DNA of 15,678 nucleotides from an uncultured bacterium (GTDB lineage: Bacteria; Desulfobacterota; Desulfovibrionia; Desulfovibrionales; Desulfovibrionaceae): positions 1 to 15,678 of the forward strand of contig CAJMLK010000066.1 of assembly GCA_905214305.1 (NCBI GenBank). The letters run 5' to 3'. A program made the position numbers and the translations under genes. The notes below the pieces were generated by a model. That model searched no databases, was not told where the DNA came from, and saw only the letters and a list, made by a program, of their open reading frames with translations. Shown here piece by piece: positions 7,014 to 14,479 of the stretch; the stretch's first letter is position 1; the number at the start of each line of letters is the position of its first letter.

Positions 7014-9692
7014 ATGCTCACCGCCAAAGAAATACGCCGTCGCTACCTCGACTTTTTTCACCGCCACCAGCACGAAATCGTCGATTCCGGGCCGATCATT
7101 CCGCCCAACGACCCTTCGCTGCTCTTTGCCAACTCCGGCATGGTGCAATTCAAAAAACTCTTTCTCGGCGAGGAAAAACGCTCCTACAGCCGCGCCACTA
7201 CCTGCCAGAAATGCCTGCGCGTTTCCGGCAAGCACAACGACCTTGAAAACGTCGGCCGCACGGCGCGCCACCACACGTTTTTTGAAATGCTCGGCAACTT
7301 TGCCTTTGGCGACTATTTCAAGCGCGAAGCCATCACATGGGCGTGGGATTTCGTCACCAAGGAGCTGGCGCTGCCCAAGGAAAAGCTGTGGGTAACCGTT
7401 TTTCGCGAAGACGATGAAGCCGCCGAACTGTGGGCCGAAATCGCCGACCTGCCCGCCGAGCGCATCGTGCGCATGGGTGAAAAAGACAATTTCTGGACCA
7501 TGGGCGATACCGGTCCCTGCGGGCCGTGCTCAGAAATCTATGTGGATCAGGGCGCGGACATGTCCTGCGGCCCGGACTGCGGCATCGGCAACTGTGACTG
7601 TGACCGCTTCCTTGAAATCTGGAACCTCGTGTTCACCCAGTTTGACCAGAGCGCCGACGGCACGCGCACGCTGCTTGCCCGGCCCAACATCGATACGGGC
7701 ATGGGGCTTGAGCGCATGGCTGCCGTGGCTCAGGGCAAGCGCTCCAATTTCGACTGCGATCTTTTTCAGGATATTATCCAGTATGCGGCGGGGCTTGCGG
7801 GCGTGACCTACAGCTTCAGCGCCCCGGACACCAATGATGTGGATACGGCCCTGCGCGTCATTGCCGACCACAGCCGCGCCGCCGCCTTTCTTATTGCGGG
7901 TGGCGTGCTGCCCTCCAACGAAAACCGGGGCTATGTGCTGCGCCGCCTTATCCGCCGTGCCCTGCGCTTTGCCACGCTCATGGGCGTGCACGAGCCTTTC
8001 ATGCACAAGGTGGCCCGCAAGGTTACCGAGGTTATGGGCGATGCCTACCCCGAACTGGTGGAAAGCGCGGACTTCATCGACCGCGCCGTGCTTGAGGAAG
8101 AACAGCGCTTCTCCCTCACGCTCAAAAAGGGGCTGGACCTGCTTGAAGAAGAACTGGCAGCCCTCAAGGAGCGCGGCATTACGCTGATTCCCGGTGATTT
8201 CTGCTTCAAGCTTTACGATACCTACGGTTTCCCGCTGGACATCGTAACCGACGTGGCGGAAAAACGCGGCTTTCGCGCCGATGCCGAGGGCTTTGAAAAA
8301 CACATGCAGGAGCAGCGCAAACGCGCCCGCGACCACCAGAAAAAAGGCGGCCTGCTGGGGCAGGGCGAAGACGGCCAAAGCCCCTTCAAATCCCTGGCCG
8401 ATGGCGGAGCTGAAAGCCGCTTTGTGGGCTATGAGGGCCTCACCGCCCAAAGTGCCGTCACCATTCTGCTCGACGCCGCAGGCCAGCCCGTGGACGTGCT
8501 CGGCGAGGGCGATAGCGGCTATGCCGTGACCGAAACCACGCCCTTTTACGGCGAAGGCGGCGGTCAGGCTGGCGATACGGGCCTCATGAGCGCCACCGCG
8601 GGCGAGGCCAGAGTGCTCACCACCCACAAGCCCGCGCCCCAGCTGCTGGTACACGAAATCGAGGTCGTCCGGGGCGAAATACTTCAGGGCAAGGAAGTGC
8701 GCCTGGCTGTGGACCCTGACGAACGCAAGGCCACTGCCCGCAACCACACCTGCACCCACCTGCTGCATGCGGCCCTGCGCCGTGTGCTCGGTACACACGT
8801 CAAGCAGGCCGGTTCACTGGTTGACGGTCGCCGCCTGCGCTTTGACTTTTCCCACATTGCGGCCCTTACGCCCGAAGAACTGGCCGCCGTGGAACGTCAG
8901 GTCAATGCCGCCATTCTGGCCGACCTTGAGGTCTCCGCAAAAGAAATGCCCATGGCTGATGCGGTGGCTGCCGGGGCCATGGCCCTTTTTAATGAAAAAT
9001 ATGGTGCGACTGTGCGCGTGCTCACAGTCGCAGGCCAAGAAATGTGCGATCCTGAGTCCGTTGAACTGTGCGGCGGCACACATCTGACCCGCACAGGCGA
9101 AGCAGGAGCCTTCTTTATTGTGAGCGAAAGCGGCGTGGCCGCAGGCATGCGGCGCATTGAGGCCGTCACGGGCTGGAACGCCTACGGACATACCGTGGAG
9201 CAGCGCGCCGAACTGGGCAGCCTTGCCACCCTGCTCAAGTCCAAACCCGGCCAGCTTGCCGAGCGCGTGCAGGCCCTGCACGCCGAAGTGAAAAAGCTGC
9301 GCAAGGCTTCGGAAAAAGCGGCCGCGGCCCCTGCTTCCGGCGCGGAACTGGCCGCCCGTGCTGTTGAGGTCAACGGCGTGCGCCTGCTGGCGGCCCGTCT
9401 GGACAGTGTGCCGGTCAAGGCGCTGCGCGAAGTTATGGACGATGTGCGCTCACGGCTTTCTGAAAATGCGGTGGCCTGCCTTGCCACGGTTGAAGAAGAC
9501 AAGGTCGGCATACTTATCTATGTTTCCAAGGACCTGCACGGCAGATTCACGGCCCCCGCCCTCATCAAGACCGTGGCCGCGCCCTGCGGCGGCTCGGGAG
9601 GCGGCAGGCCCGATCTGGCACAGGCAGGCGGCAGCCGGCCTGAAGGACTGGACGAAGCCTTTGCCGCGCTGAAAAAATGTATCGAACAATAA
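7014..9692 (+). CDS. alaS: Alanine--tRNA ligase
   Basis: Charges tRNA-Ala and edits mischarged Ser- and Gly-tRNA-Ala in the cytoplasm. The protein is 892 aa, in the usual range (E. coli 876). The class II core shows FANSGMVQFKKLFLG (38-52), FFEMLGNFAFGDYF (89-102), TGPCGPCSEIY (166-176) and motif 3 GMGLERMAAV (229-238). A cysteine group (Cys185, 189, 194, 196) sits before DRFLEIWNLVF. The editing domain has HTCTHLLHAALR near 578 and CGGTH near 686, together the zinc-site pattern HxxxH...CxxxH. The C-Ala domain ends in GGSGGGRPDLAQAGG. ATG 7014 was chosen because family similarity begins at MLTAKEIRRRYLDFF and CAGGAG is 6 bases upstream; an ATG at 6900 would start inside the preceding stem-loop. 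ahbC starts 10 bases after the stop codon, so the two are probably co-transcribed. Confidence 0.97.
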   Translation: MLTAKEIRRRYLDFFHRHQHEIVDSGPIIPPNDPSLLFANSGMVQFKKLFLGEEKRSYSRATTCQKCLRVSGKHNDLENVGRTARHHTFFEMLGNFAFGDYFKREAITWAWDFVTKELALPKEKLWVTVFREDDEAAELWAEIADLPAERIVRMGEKDNFWTMGDTGPCGPCSEIYVDQGADMSCGPDCGIGNCDCDRFLEIWNLVFTQFDQSADGTRTLLARPNIDTGMGLERMAAVAQGKRSNFDCDLFQDIIQYAAGLAGVTYSFSAPDTNDVDTALRVIADHSRAAAFLIAGGVLPSNENRGYVLRRLIRRALRFATLMGVHEPFMHKVARKVTEVMGDAYPELVESADFIDRAVLEEEQRFSLTLKKGLDLLEEELAALKERGITLIPGDFCFKLYDTYGFPLDIVTDVAEKRGFRADAEGFEKHMQEQRKRARDHQKKGGLLGQGEDGQSPFKSLADGGAESRFVGYEGLTAQSAVTILLDAAGQPVDVLGEGDSGYAVTETTPFYGEGGGQAGDTGLMSATAGEARVLTTHKPAPQLLVHEIEVVRGEILQGKEVRLAVDPDERKATARNHTCTHLLHAALRRVLGTHVKQAGSLVDGRRLRFDFSHIAALTPEELAAVERQVNAAILADLEVSAKEMPMADAVAAGAMALFNEKYGATVRVLTVAGQEMCDPESVELCGGTHLTRTGEAGAFFIVSESGVAAGMRRIEAVTGWNAYGHTVEQRAELGSLATLLKSKPGQLAERVQALHAEVKKLRKASEKAAAAPASGAELAARAVEVNGVRLLAARLDSVPVKALREVMDDVRSRLSENAVACLATVEEDKVGILIYVSKDLHGRFTAPALIKTVAAPCGGSGGGRPDLAQAGGSRPEGLDEAFAALKKCIEQ

Positions 9693-9702
9693 GGATCGTG
9701 TG

Positions 9703-10887
9703 ATGATTGGCATTTCCAAGCTGTACTGTGGTCAGGTGGAGCCTTCGGACGCCCTGCGTTATGGCCGTGAGTCGGGCAAGCTGCCCTCGCATCTGCTGCA
9801 GTTTTCCAAGGACAAGAAGCCTGTGGTGGTCTGGAACATGACCCAGCGCTGCAACCTCAAGTGCGTGCATTGCTACGCTCACGCCATTGAGGTGGACGGC
9901 ACGGATGACATCAATACCCAGCAGGCCAAGGCCATGATCGACGATCTGGCCGCCTACGGCGCTCCGGTCATGCTTTTCTCCGGCGGCGAGCCGCTGGTGC
10001 GCAAAGACCTGGTAGAACTGGCAAGCCACGCCACGTCCAAGGGCATGCGGGCCGTCATCTCCACCAACGGAACCCTGATCACCAAGGAAAAGGCACGCGA
10101 ACTCAAGGCCGTGGGCCTTTCCTACGTGGGCATTTCTCTGGACGGCATGGAAGAAATACATGACAAGTTCCGCGCCGTGCCCGGCGCGTTCCGCAAGGCT
10201 CTGGAAGGTATTGCCAACTGTCAGGCCGAAGGGCTGAAGGTGGGCCTGCGCCTTACCATCAACAAGCGCAACGCCGGTGAAATTCCCGGTATTTTCCGCC
10301 TGCTCAAGGATATGGAAATTCCCCGCGCCTGTTTTTACCACCTTGTTTACTCGGGCCGCGGTTCCGAGCTTATCAAGGAAGACCTTGACCACGCGGAAAC
10401 CCGTCAGGTGCTGGATCTCATCATGGATGAAACCCGCGCCCTGTTTGACGCGGGCAAGGGCAAGGAAATCCTTACTGTTGATAACCACGCCGACGGTCCC
10501 TATGTGTGGATGCGGCTCAAGCGCGAAGACCCCAGGCGTGCGGAAGAAGTTTTTGAACTGCTTCAGTACAATGAGGGCAACAGCTCCGGCCGGGGTATCG
10601 GCTGTATTTCCTGGGACGGAAAAGTTCATGCCGACCAGTTCTGGCGGAACCATGTGCTCGGCAATGTGCTGGAGCGTCCGTTCTCGCAGATATGGGACGA
10701 CCCCTCCATTGAACTGCTGCACATGCTCAAGGACAAGAAAGCCCACGTCAAGGGCCGTTGCGCCAAGTGCCGCTTTCTGAACATCTGCGGCGGCAACTTC
10801 CGCGCCCGCGCCGAAGCCTATTATGATGACATCTGGGCACAGGACCCGGCCTGCTACCTGACTGATGAAGAAATCGGCCTGAAATAG
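9703..10887 (+). CDS. ahbC: 12,18-didecarboxysiroheme deacetylase (radical SAM, AhbC)
   Basis: Heme-pathway radical SAM enzyme that removes the two acetate side chains of 12,18-didecarboxysiroheme to give Fe-coproporphyrin III. The protein is 394 aa. Residues 1-45 carry the AhbC/NirJ hallmark (ISKLYCG, DALRYGRES, LPSHLLQFS, KPVVVWN). The radical SAM cluster motif CNLKCVHC has Cys50, 54 and 57. FSGGEPL and STNGTLIT follow. A C-terminal SPASM/Twitch-like cysteine set (CISWDGKVHAD, then CAKCRFLNICGGNFRARAEAYY and a final Cys) should bind a second iron-sulfur cluster. ATG 9703 follows AAGGA (9691-9695) by 7 bases; GTG 9700 is an alternative three bases upstream. The call of AhbC rather than AhbD rests on the N-terminal block and the absence of the AhbD-type RLIAWEVTRSC. 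It sits 10 bases after alaS and is followed by a strong terminator, so it is transcriptionally separate from hemB-ahbD. Confidence 0.9.
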   Translation: MIGISKLYCGQVEPSDALRYGRESGKLPSHLLQFSKDKKPVVVWNMTQRCNLKCVHCYAHAIEVDGTDDINTQQAKAMIDDLAAYGAPVMLFSGGEPLVRKDLVELASHATSKGMRAVISTNGTLITKEKARELKAVGLSYVGISLDGMEEIHDKFRAVPGAFRKALEGIANCQAEGLKVGLRLTINKRNAGEIPGIFRLLKDMEIPRACFYHLVYSGRGSELIKEDLDHAETRQVLDLIMDETRALFDAGKGKEILTVDNHADGPYVWMRLKREDPRRAEEVFELLQYNEGNSSGRGIGCISWDGKVHADQFWRNHVLGNVLERPFSQIWDDPSIELLHMLKDKKAHVKGRCAKCRFLNICGGNFRARAEAYYDDIWAQDPACYLTDEEIGLK

Positions 10888-10902
10888 CTTCTTTTTGTGA
10901 GG

Positions 10903-10931
10903 AGGCCCCTTGTTCAAAAAGGGGCCTTTTT
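10903..10931 (+). terminator. Intrinsic terminator after ahbC
   Basis: AGGCCCCTT (10903-10911) pairs with AAGGGGCCT (10919-10927), loop GTTCAAA, followed by a T-run to 10931. It lies 15 bases after the ahbC stop codon and divides the heme gene cluster into two transcription units. Confidence 0.9.
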
Positions 10932-10948
10932 CGCACTCTCTGCCAGTT

Positions 10949-10973
10949 TTTACAAGCGCTATCGCATGATAGA
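10949..10973 (+). promoter_or_regulatory. Possible promoter/operator region of hemB
   Basis: A promoter is expected here because hemB follows a terminator. TTTACA (10949-10954) is a fair -35, but no good -10 lies at 16-18 bases; TGATAG (10967-10972) is the nearest weak candidate, with a short spacer. CTATC-GCAT-GATAG (10959-10972) is a small palindrome overlapping it and could be a regulator site. Confidence 0.25.
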
Positions 10974-11005
10974 GGCAGCCTGGCCTGAAAAACAAGGATA
11001 GAGCC

Positions 11006-11992
11006 ATGACTCCGTTCCATCGCGGCCGCCGTCTGCGCGCCACCCCCGAGCTTCGCACACTGGTGCGCGAAACCGCGCCCCTTCTTGTGGAAGACCTTAT
11101 TCAGCCCTATTTTGTGGTTGAAACAAAAGACCCCAATTTTCGCAAAGAAATCGGCTCCATGCCCGGCCAGTACCAGCTGAGCCTCAGCCAGCTGGAAAAA
11201 CAGGTGGAGCAGGCCGTGGACACGGGCCTGCATTCTGTCATCCTTTTCGGCATTCCGGCCACCAAGGACGAAAAAGCCTGCGGCGCCTACGCCGACGACG
11301 GCATCGTGCAGGAGGCAGTGCGGCTGCTCAAGCGCCGCTGGCCCAAGCTTTTTGTCATGACAGACGTGTGTCTGTGCGAATACATGAGCCACGGCCACTG
11401 CGGCATTCTTACGCCCGAGGGCGTGGTGCGCAACGATGCCACCCTGCCCCTGCTGGCGCAGACAGCCGTGAGCCACGCCAGAGCCGGAGCAGACATGGTG
11501 GCCCCCTCGGACATGATGGACGGGCGCGTGGCCGCCATTCGCGCAGCTCTGGATGAAGCCGGTTTTTCGCGGCTGCCGCTCATGTCCTATGCGGTCAAAT
11601 ACGCCTCGGCCTACTACGGCCCTTTCCGCGAAGCCGCCGAAAGCGCCCCTGCCAGCGGCGACCGCAAGTCCTACCAGATGGACCCGGCCAACCTGCGCGA
11701 AGCCCTGCGCGAAGCCTATGCCGACCTTGAAGAAGGCGCGGACGCCCTGATTGTCAAGCCCGCCGGGCCGTATGCCGACATCATCCGCCTTGTGCGCGAT
11801 CATGTGGATGTGCCGCTCTGCGCCTATCAGGTCAGCGGCGAATACTCGATGATACGCGCCGCCGGACTGAACGGCTGGATCGACGAAAGGGCCGTCATGC
11901 TTGAATCGCTCGTGGGGCTGAAGCGCGCCGGTGCGGACATGATCATTACCTACTTTACAGAAACCCTGCTGCGCGAAAAGCTGGCAAGGTAG
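11006..11992 (+). CDS. hemB: Delta-aminolevulinic acid dehydratase (porphobilinogen synthase)
   Basis: Condenses two 5-aminolevulinate molecules to porphobilinogen, the first common tetrapyrrole precursor, in the cytoplasm. The protein is 328 aa, standard for the family. The two Schiff-base lysines are Lys198 (SYAVKYASAYYGPF) and Lys251 (ALIVKPAGPYADI). Cys122, Cys124 and Cys132 in DVCLCEYMSHGHCG form the three-cysteine site of the zinc-dependent class. ATG 11006 follows AAGGA (10994-10998) by 7 bases, and the protein starts in register with homologues (RGRRLRATPELRTLVRET). It is the first gene of the hemB-ahbD-siroheme decarboxylase unit; only 12 bases separate it from ahbD. Its product feeds both siroheme and heme here, because this pathway makes heme from siroheme. 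Confidence 0.97.
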   Translation: MTPFHRGRRLRATPELRTLVRETAPLLVEDLIQPYFVVETKDPNFRKEIGSMPGQYQLSLSQLEKQVEQAVDTGLHSVILFGIPATKDEKACGAYADDGIVQEAVRLLKRRWPKLFVMTDVCLCEYMSHGHCGILTPEGVVRNDATLPLLAQTAVSHARAGADMVAPSDMMDGRVAAIRAALDEAGFSRLPLMSYAVKYASAYYGPFREAAESAPASGDRKSYQMDPANLREALREAYADLEEGADALIVKPAGPYADIIRLVRDHVDVPLCAYQVSGEYSMIRAAGLNGWIDERAVMLESLVGLKRAGADMIITYFTETLLREKLAR

Positions 11993-12004
11993 GGCGGAAG
12001 CACC

Positions 12005-13321
12005 ATGAGCAAGCACATGCATCACGCCGGGGGCCACCCGGGCGGCATGCCCGGCAGCGCGGGCAACCCCATAAGCGGCCACCCCGGTCAGGCGGAAGAA
12101 GGCAAACATGGCGCACAGCCGGGCGGCCATCCGGGAGGTCAGCCTGGAGGTCATCCGGGCGGGCATCCGGGCGGACATCCGGGCGGGCAGTCCGGCGGGC
12201 ACGGCATGAGCGCCCCCCTGCGCACCCTTGAAGACGGCAGCCCCGCCTGTCGCCTCATCGCCTGGGAAGTTACCCGCTCCTGCAACCTGGCCTGCAAGCA
12301 CTGCCGCGCAGAGGCCCACACGGAGCCGTACCCCGGCGAGCTTTCCACGACCGAAGCCAAGGCCCTTATTGACACCTTCACCGAGGTGGGCAAGCCCATC
12401 ATCATCTTCACCGGCGGCGACCCGATGATGCGTCCCGACGTGTACGAACTGGTGGCCTATGCGCACAGCAAGGGCCTGCCCTGCGCCTTTTCGCCCAACG
12501 GAACCCTCATCACGCCGGAAAGCGCGCAAAAAATCAAGGCCGCTGGCGTCAACCGCTGCTCCATCTCCATTGACGGGGCCGATGCGGCCAGCCATGACAG
12601 TTTTCGCGGAGTTCCCGGCGCGTTTGAAGCATCCATGCGCGGCATCGAGTACCTCAAGGCCGCTGGCGTGCCGTTTCAGATCAACACCACGGTCACGCGC
12701 AACAACCTCACGAGTTTCAAAAAAATATTTGAACTGTGTGAACGCATCGGCGCGGCGGCCTGGCATATCTTTTTGCTGGTCCCCATGGGGCGTGCCGCGG
12801 GTTTGGCCGATCAGGTGATCACGGCCCAGGAATACGAAGACGTGCTGCACTGGCTGTATGATTTTCGCAAAACCACCAGGATGCATCTCAAGGCCACCTG
12901 CGCGCCGCACTATTACCGCATCATGCGCCAGCGGGCCAAAGAGGAAGGCGTGGGCGTCACCCCCGAAAACTTCGGCATGGATGCTCTCACCCGCGGCTGC
13001 CTTGGCGGCACGGGCTTCTGCTTTATCAGTCATGTGGGGCAGGTGCAGCCATGCGGCTATCTGGAACTTGATTGCGGCAATGTACGTCAAACGCCCTTTC
13101 CCAAAATCTGGCGCGAAAGCAAACACTTTTTGCAGTTCCGCGACCAGTCCTGCTACACGGGAAAATGCGGCGAGTGCGAATATCACAAGGTCTGCGGCGG
13201 CTGCCGCGCCCGCGCTCACAGCATGGACGGCGACCATATGGGCGAAGAGCCGCTGTGCACCTATATTCCGGCCAAAATGCGCAAGAAAGGCCGCGACGGC
13301 ACGTCCGGGGAGGAAAAATAA
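12005..13321 (+). CDS. ahbD: Heme b synthase (radical SAM, AhbD) with His-rich N-terminal tail
   Basis: Final enzyme of the siroheme-dependent route: oxidative decarboxylation of two propionates of Fe-coproporphyrin III to the vinyl groups of heme b. The protein is 438 aa. The catalytic part starts near residue 80 with ACRLIAWEVTRSCNLACKHC, whose cluster cysteines are 93, 97 and 100. FTGGDPMMRPD, SPNGTLIT and SISIDG follow. The C-terminal cysteines (CLGGTGFC, QPCGY, LDCGN, then CYTGKCGECEYHKVCGGC) suit one or more auxiliary iron-sulfur clusters. Residues 1-68 are a probably disordered tail with 11 histidines and seven tandem His/Gln-Pro/Ser-Gly-Gly units (38-65), not part of the radical SAM fold. 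GGCGGAAG upstream supports ATG 12005; a downstream ATG at residue 68 (just before SAPLRTLEDG) would remove the tail but lacks a good ribosome binding site. The stop codon overlaps the next start (TAATG). Confidence 0.9.
   Translation: MSKHMHHAGGHPGGMPGSAGNPISGHPGQAEEGKHGAQPGGHPGGQPGGHPGGHPGGHPGGQSGGHGMSAPLRTLEDGSPACRLIAWEVTRSCNLACKHCRAEAHTEPYPGELSTTEAKALIDTFTEVGKPIIIFTGGDPMMRPDVYELVAYAHSKGLPCAFSPNGTLITPESAQKIKAAGVNRCSISIDGADAASHDSFRGVPGAFEASMRGIEYLKAAGVPFQINTTVTRNNLTSFKKIFELCERIGAAAWHIFLLVPMGRAAGLADQVITAQEYEDVLHWLYDFRKTTRMHLKATCAPHYYRIMRQRAKEEGVGVTPENFGMDALTRGCLGGTGFCFISHVGQVQPCGYLELDCGNVRQTPFPKIWRESKHFLQFRDQSCYTGKCGECEYHKVCGGCRARAHSMDGDHMGEEPLCTYIPAKMRKKGRDGTSGEEK
12116..12199 (+). repeat. 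Seven tandem 12-base units encoding (H/Q)(P/S)GG
   Basis: The segment is exactly 7 x 12 bases inside ahbD, with units such as CATCCGGGCGGG and CAGCCTGGAGGT, encoding QPGG, HPGG, QPGG, HPGG, HPGG, HPGG and QSGG. The near-identical units suggest expansion by slippage, so copy number may vary between strains. An isolated HPGG is also encoded earlier, at residues 11-14. Confidence 0.9.
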
Positions 13322-13839
13322 TGACCACGCAAACATCCGCCGCCAGCCGGCCCGCACCGCAGGCCAACGCCACCCTTGCCGCACTGGACAGCGTGGACAG
13401 ACAGTTGCTGGACATCATCCAGACGGACTTTCCCCTGTCGCCGCGCCCCTACGCGGAACTGGGCCAGCGTCTGGGCCTGAATGAGCAGGAAGTGCTTGAC
13501 CGCGTACGCGATCTCAAGGCCCGCAAGATCATCAGGCGGCTCGGGGCCAACTTTCAGTCCGCCAAGCTGGGCTTTGTGTCCACCCTCTGCGCGGCCAAGG
13601 TTTCCCCGGACAAAATGGATGCCTTTGTGGCCGAGGTTAATGCCAAGCCGGGCGTGACTCACAACTATCTGCGCGAACACGATTACAATATCTGGTTTAC
13701 TCTTATCAGCCCGTCGCGGGAAGAAACGCAGGCGATTCTTGATGGCATTACCGAGGCGACGGGTGTGCCCATTCTCAACCTGCCCGCCACCAAACTGTTC
13801 AAAATCCGCGTGGACTTCCGCATGGACGGCGACAGCTGA
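13321..13839 (+). CDS. ahbA/ahbB: Siroheme decarboxylase subunit (AhbA/AhbB type, Lrp/AsnC-like fold)
   Basis: One subunit of the enzyme that decarboxylates the C12 and C18 acetates of siroheme to give 12,18-didecarboxysiroheme. The protein is 172 aa. An N-terminal winged-helix-like part (LDSVDRQLLDIIQTDFPLSPRPYAELGQ... then EVLDRVRDLKARKIIRRLGANF, 22-78) is followed by an Lrp/AsnC-type ligand domain. Its hallmark THNYLREHDYNIWFTL at 113-128 marks the NirD/L/G/H-Ahb family rather than a true transcription regulator. ATG 13321 was chosen: it overlaps the ahbD stop codon by one base and follows GGGGAGGAAAA, whereas the longer open frame from 13072 lies inside ahbD. The family normally works as an AhbA-AhbB pair, and only one subunit gene is in this window; I cannot say which of the two it is. 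It is the last gene of the unit, with the terminator about 210 bases on. Confidence 0.85.
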   Translation: MTTQTSAASRPAPQANATLAALDSVDRQLLDIIQTDFPLSPRPYAELGQRLGLNEQEVLDRVRDLKARKIIRRLGANFQSAKLGFVSTLCAAKVSPDKMDAFVAEVNAKPGVTHNYLREHDYNIWFTLISPSREETQAILDGITEATGVPILNLPATKLFKIRVDFRMDGDS

Positions 13840-13980
13840 GGCAAGCAACACCAAGAAGCCCTGCTGCGCGCCTTATAAATGGCGACAGTGCTTGTGTGGA
13901 AACACACCGCTCGTTACACATGCTGTCTGCATGCGTAGTTTCCTGCGTTACAACGGCTGCAACTGCGCTTGCCGCTCAGT

Positions 13981-14027
13981 GGCGGGCGACTGCTCGCGCA
14001 GCCGCCAGAGCAATTTCAAAGTGAAAC
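13981..14027 (+). repeat. Dispersed 47-bp repeat, copy B
   Basis: Matches the reverse complement of 1327-1373 at 44 of 47 bases. The structure includes an imperfect hairpin at 13988-14003 and a better one in which GCCAGAGC (14004-14011) pairs with GCTCTGGC (14029-14036), with inner arms TTTCA/TGAAA (14014-14018 and 14022-14026). It lies between the stop codon of the last heme gene and that unit's terminator, the same relative position as copy A after ackA, but in opposite orientation. Confidence 0.8.
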
Positions 14028-14049
14028 GGCTCTGGCTCCGTGCCACAGT

Positions 14050-14090
14050 TCCGGCCCGTTTTTGCCCATGCAAGGACGGGCCGGATTTTT
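14050..14090 (+). terminator. Intrinsic terminator of the hemB-ahbD unit
   Basis: TCCGGCCCGT (14050-14059) pairs with ACGGGCCGGA (14076-14085), and an inner TTGC/GCAA stem shortens the loop. Five Ts follow (14086-14090). It is 211 bases after the last stop codon, giving a long 3' untranslated region or ending a small RNA from this gap. Confidence 0.85.
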
Positions 14091-14479
14091 ATGGATTTCT
14101 TATGGATATTTTTGCGGGAGCATGAAGAAAATTTGCTGCAGCCGTGGCCGCAAACCGCGCGCAACGCCAAGCACGGCCATGCACGTATTGTTGCAAAAGT
14201 ATTCGCCACAAGATGTCGTCCTCACTGCATGCGCTGCCGCTGACCGGCGTCAGAAAAATTTTGCCAGCCTGCCGGGCAAAAAAATCCCTCAAACCGCCCC
14301 TGGCCATGAGCCGGTCCCCCTCGCAAACTCTTGCCATGACGGAGCAACTTTAGTACACAGGCCAGAGGTATTTTAGCAAAACTCTAAACTTTTTCTTCAT
14401 ATGCCTGCCTGACCCGCGCCCCAGATCAGCCCGCGCTGTCTGCCGCGCGTTTCCGTCAGACCAGGTTCAAGGACGCACC
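14091..14479. other. 389-base gap upstream of the carboxypeptidase gene
   Basis: No reading frame resembles a protein. TTTTGCC (14259-14265) pairs with GGCAAAA (14275-14281) around 9 bases with A- and T-runs on both sides, a weak terminator-like hairpin in either direction. The AT-rich stretch 14345-14400 probably holds the promoter for the next gene, but I see no pair of hexamers good enough to name. Confidence 0.4.

Noticed and set aside
9565..11058. 497-codon minus-strand frame opposite ahbC
   Set aside because: Antisense shadow of alaS end and ahbC; crosses the ahbC terminator and the hemB leader, with no recognisable domain or ribosome binding site.
12116..12199. CRISPR-like or intergenic satellite array
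   Set aside because: The 12-base units are in frame, encode an (H/Q)(P/S)GG tail within ahbD and have no spacers.
13072..13320. N-terminal extension of the siroheme decarboxylase subunit from 13072
   Set aside because: This part lies inside ahbD in another frame. The TAATG overlap and GGGGAGGAAAA before 13321 mark the real start, and the family similarity begins after it.
10748..13384. 878-codon open frame on the minus strand opposite hemB and ahbD
   Set aside because: It lies exactly antisense to well-identified genes with full motif sets, shows low-complexity Ala/Gly/His-rich translation, and matches no family. Such frames are common opposite high-GC codon usage.
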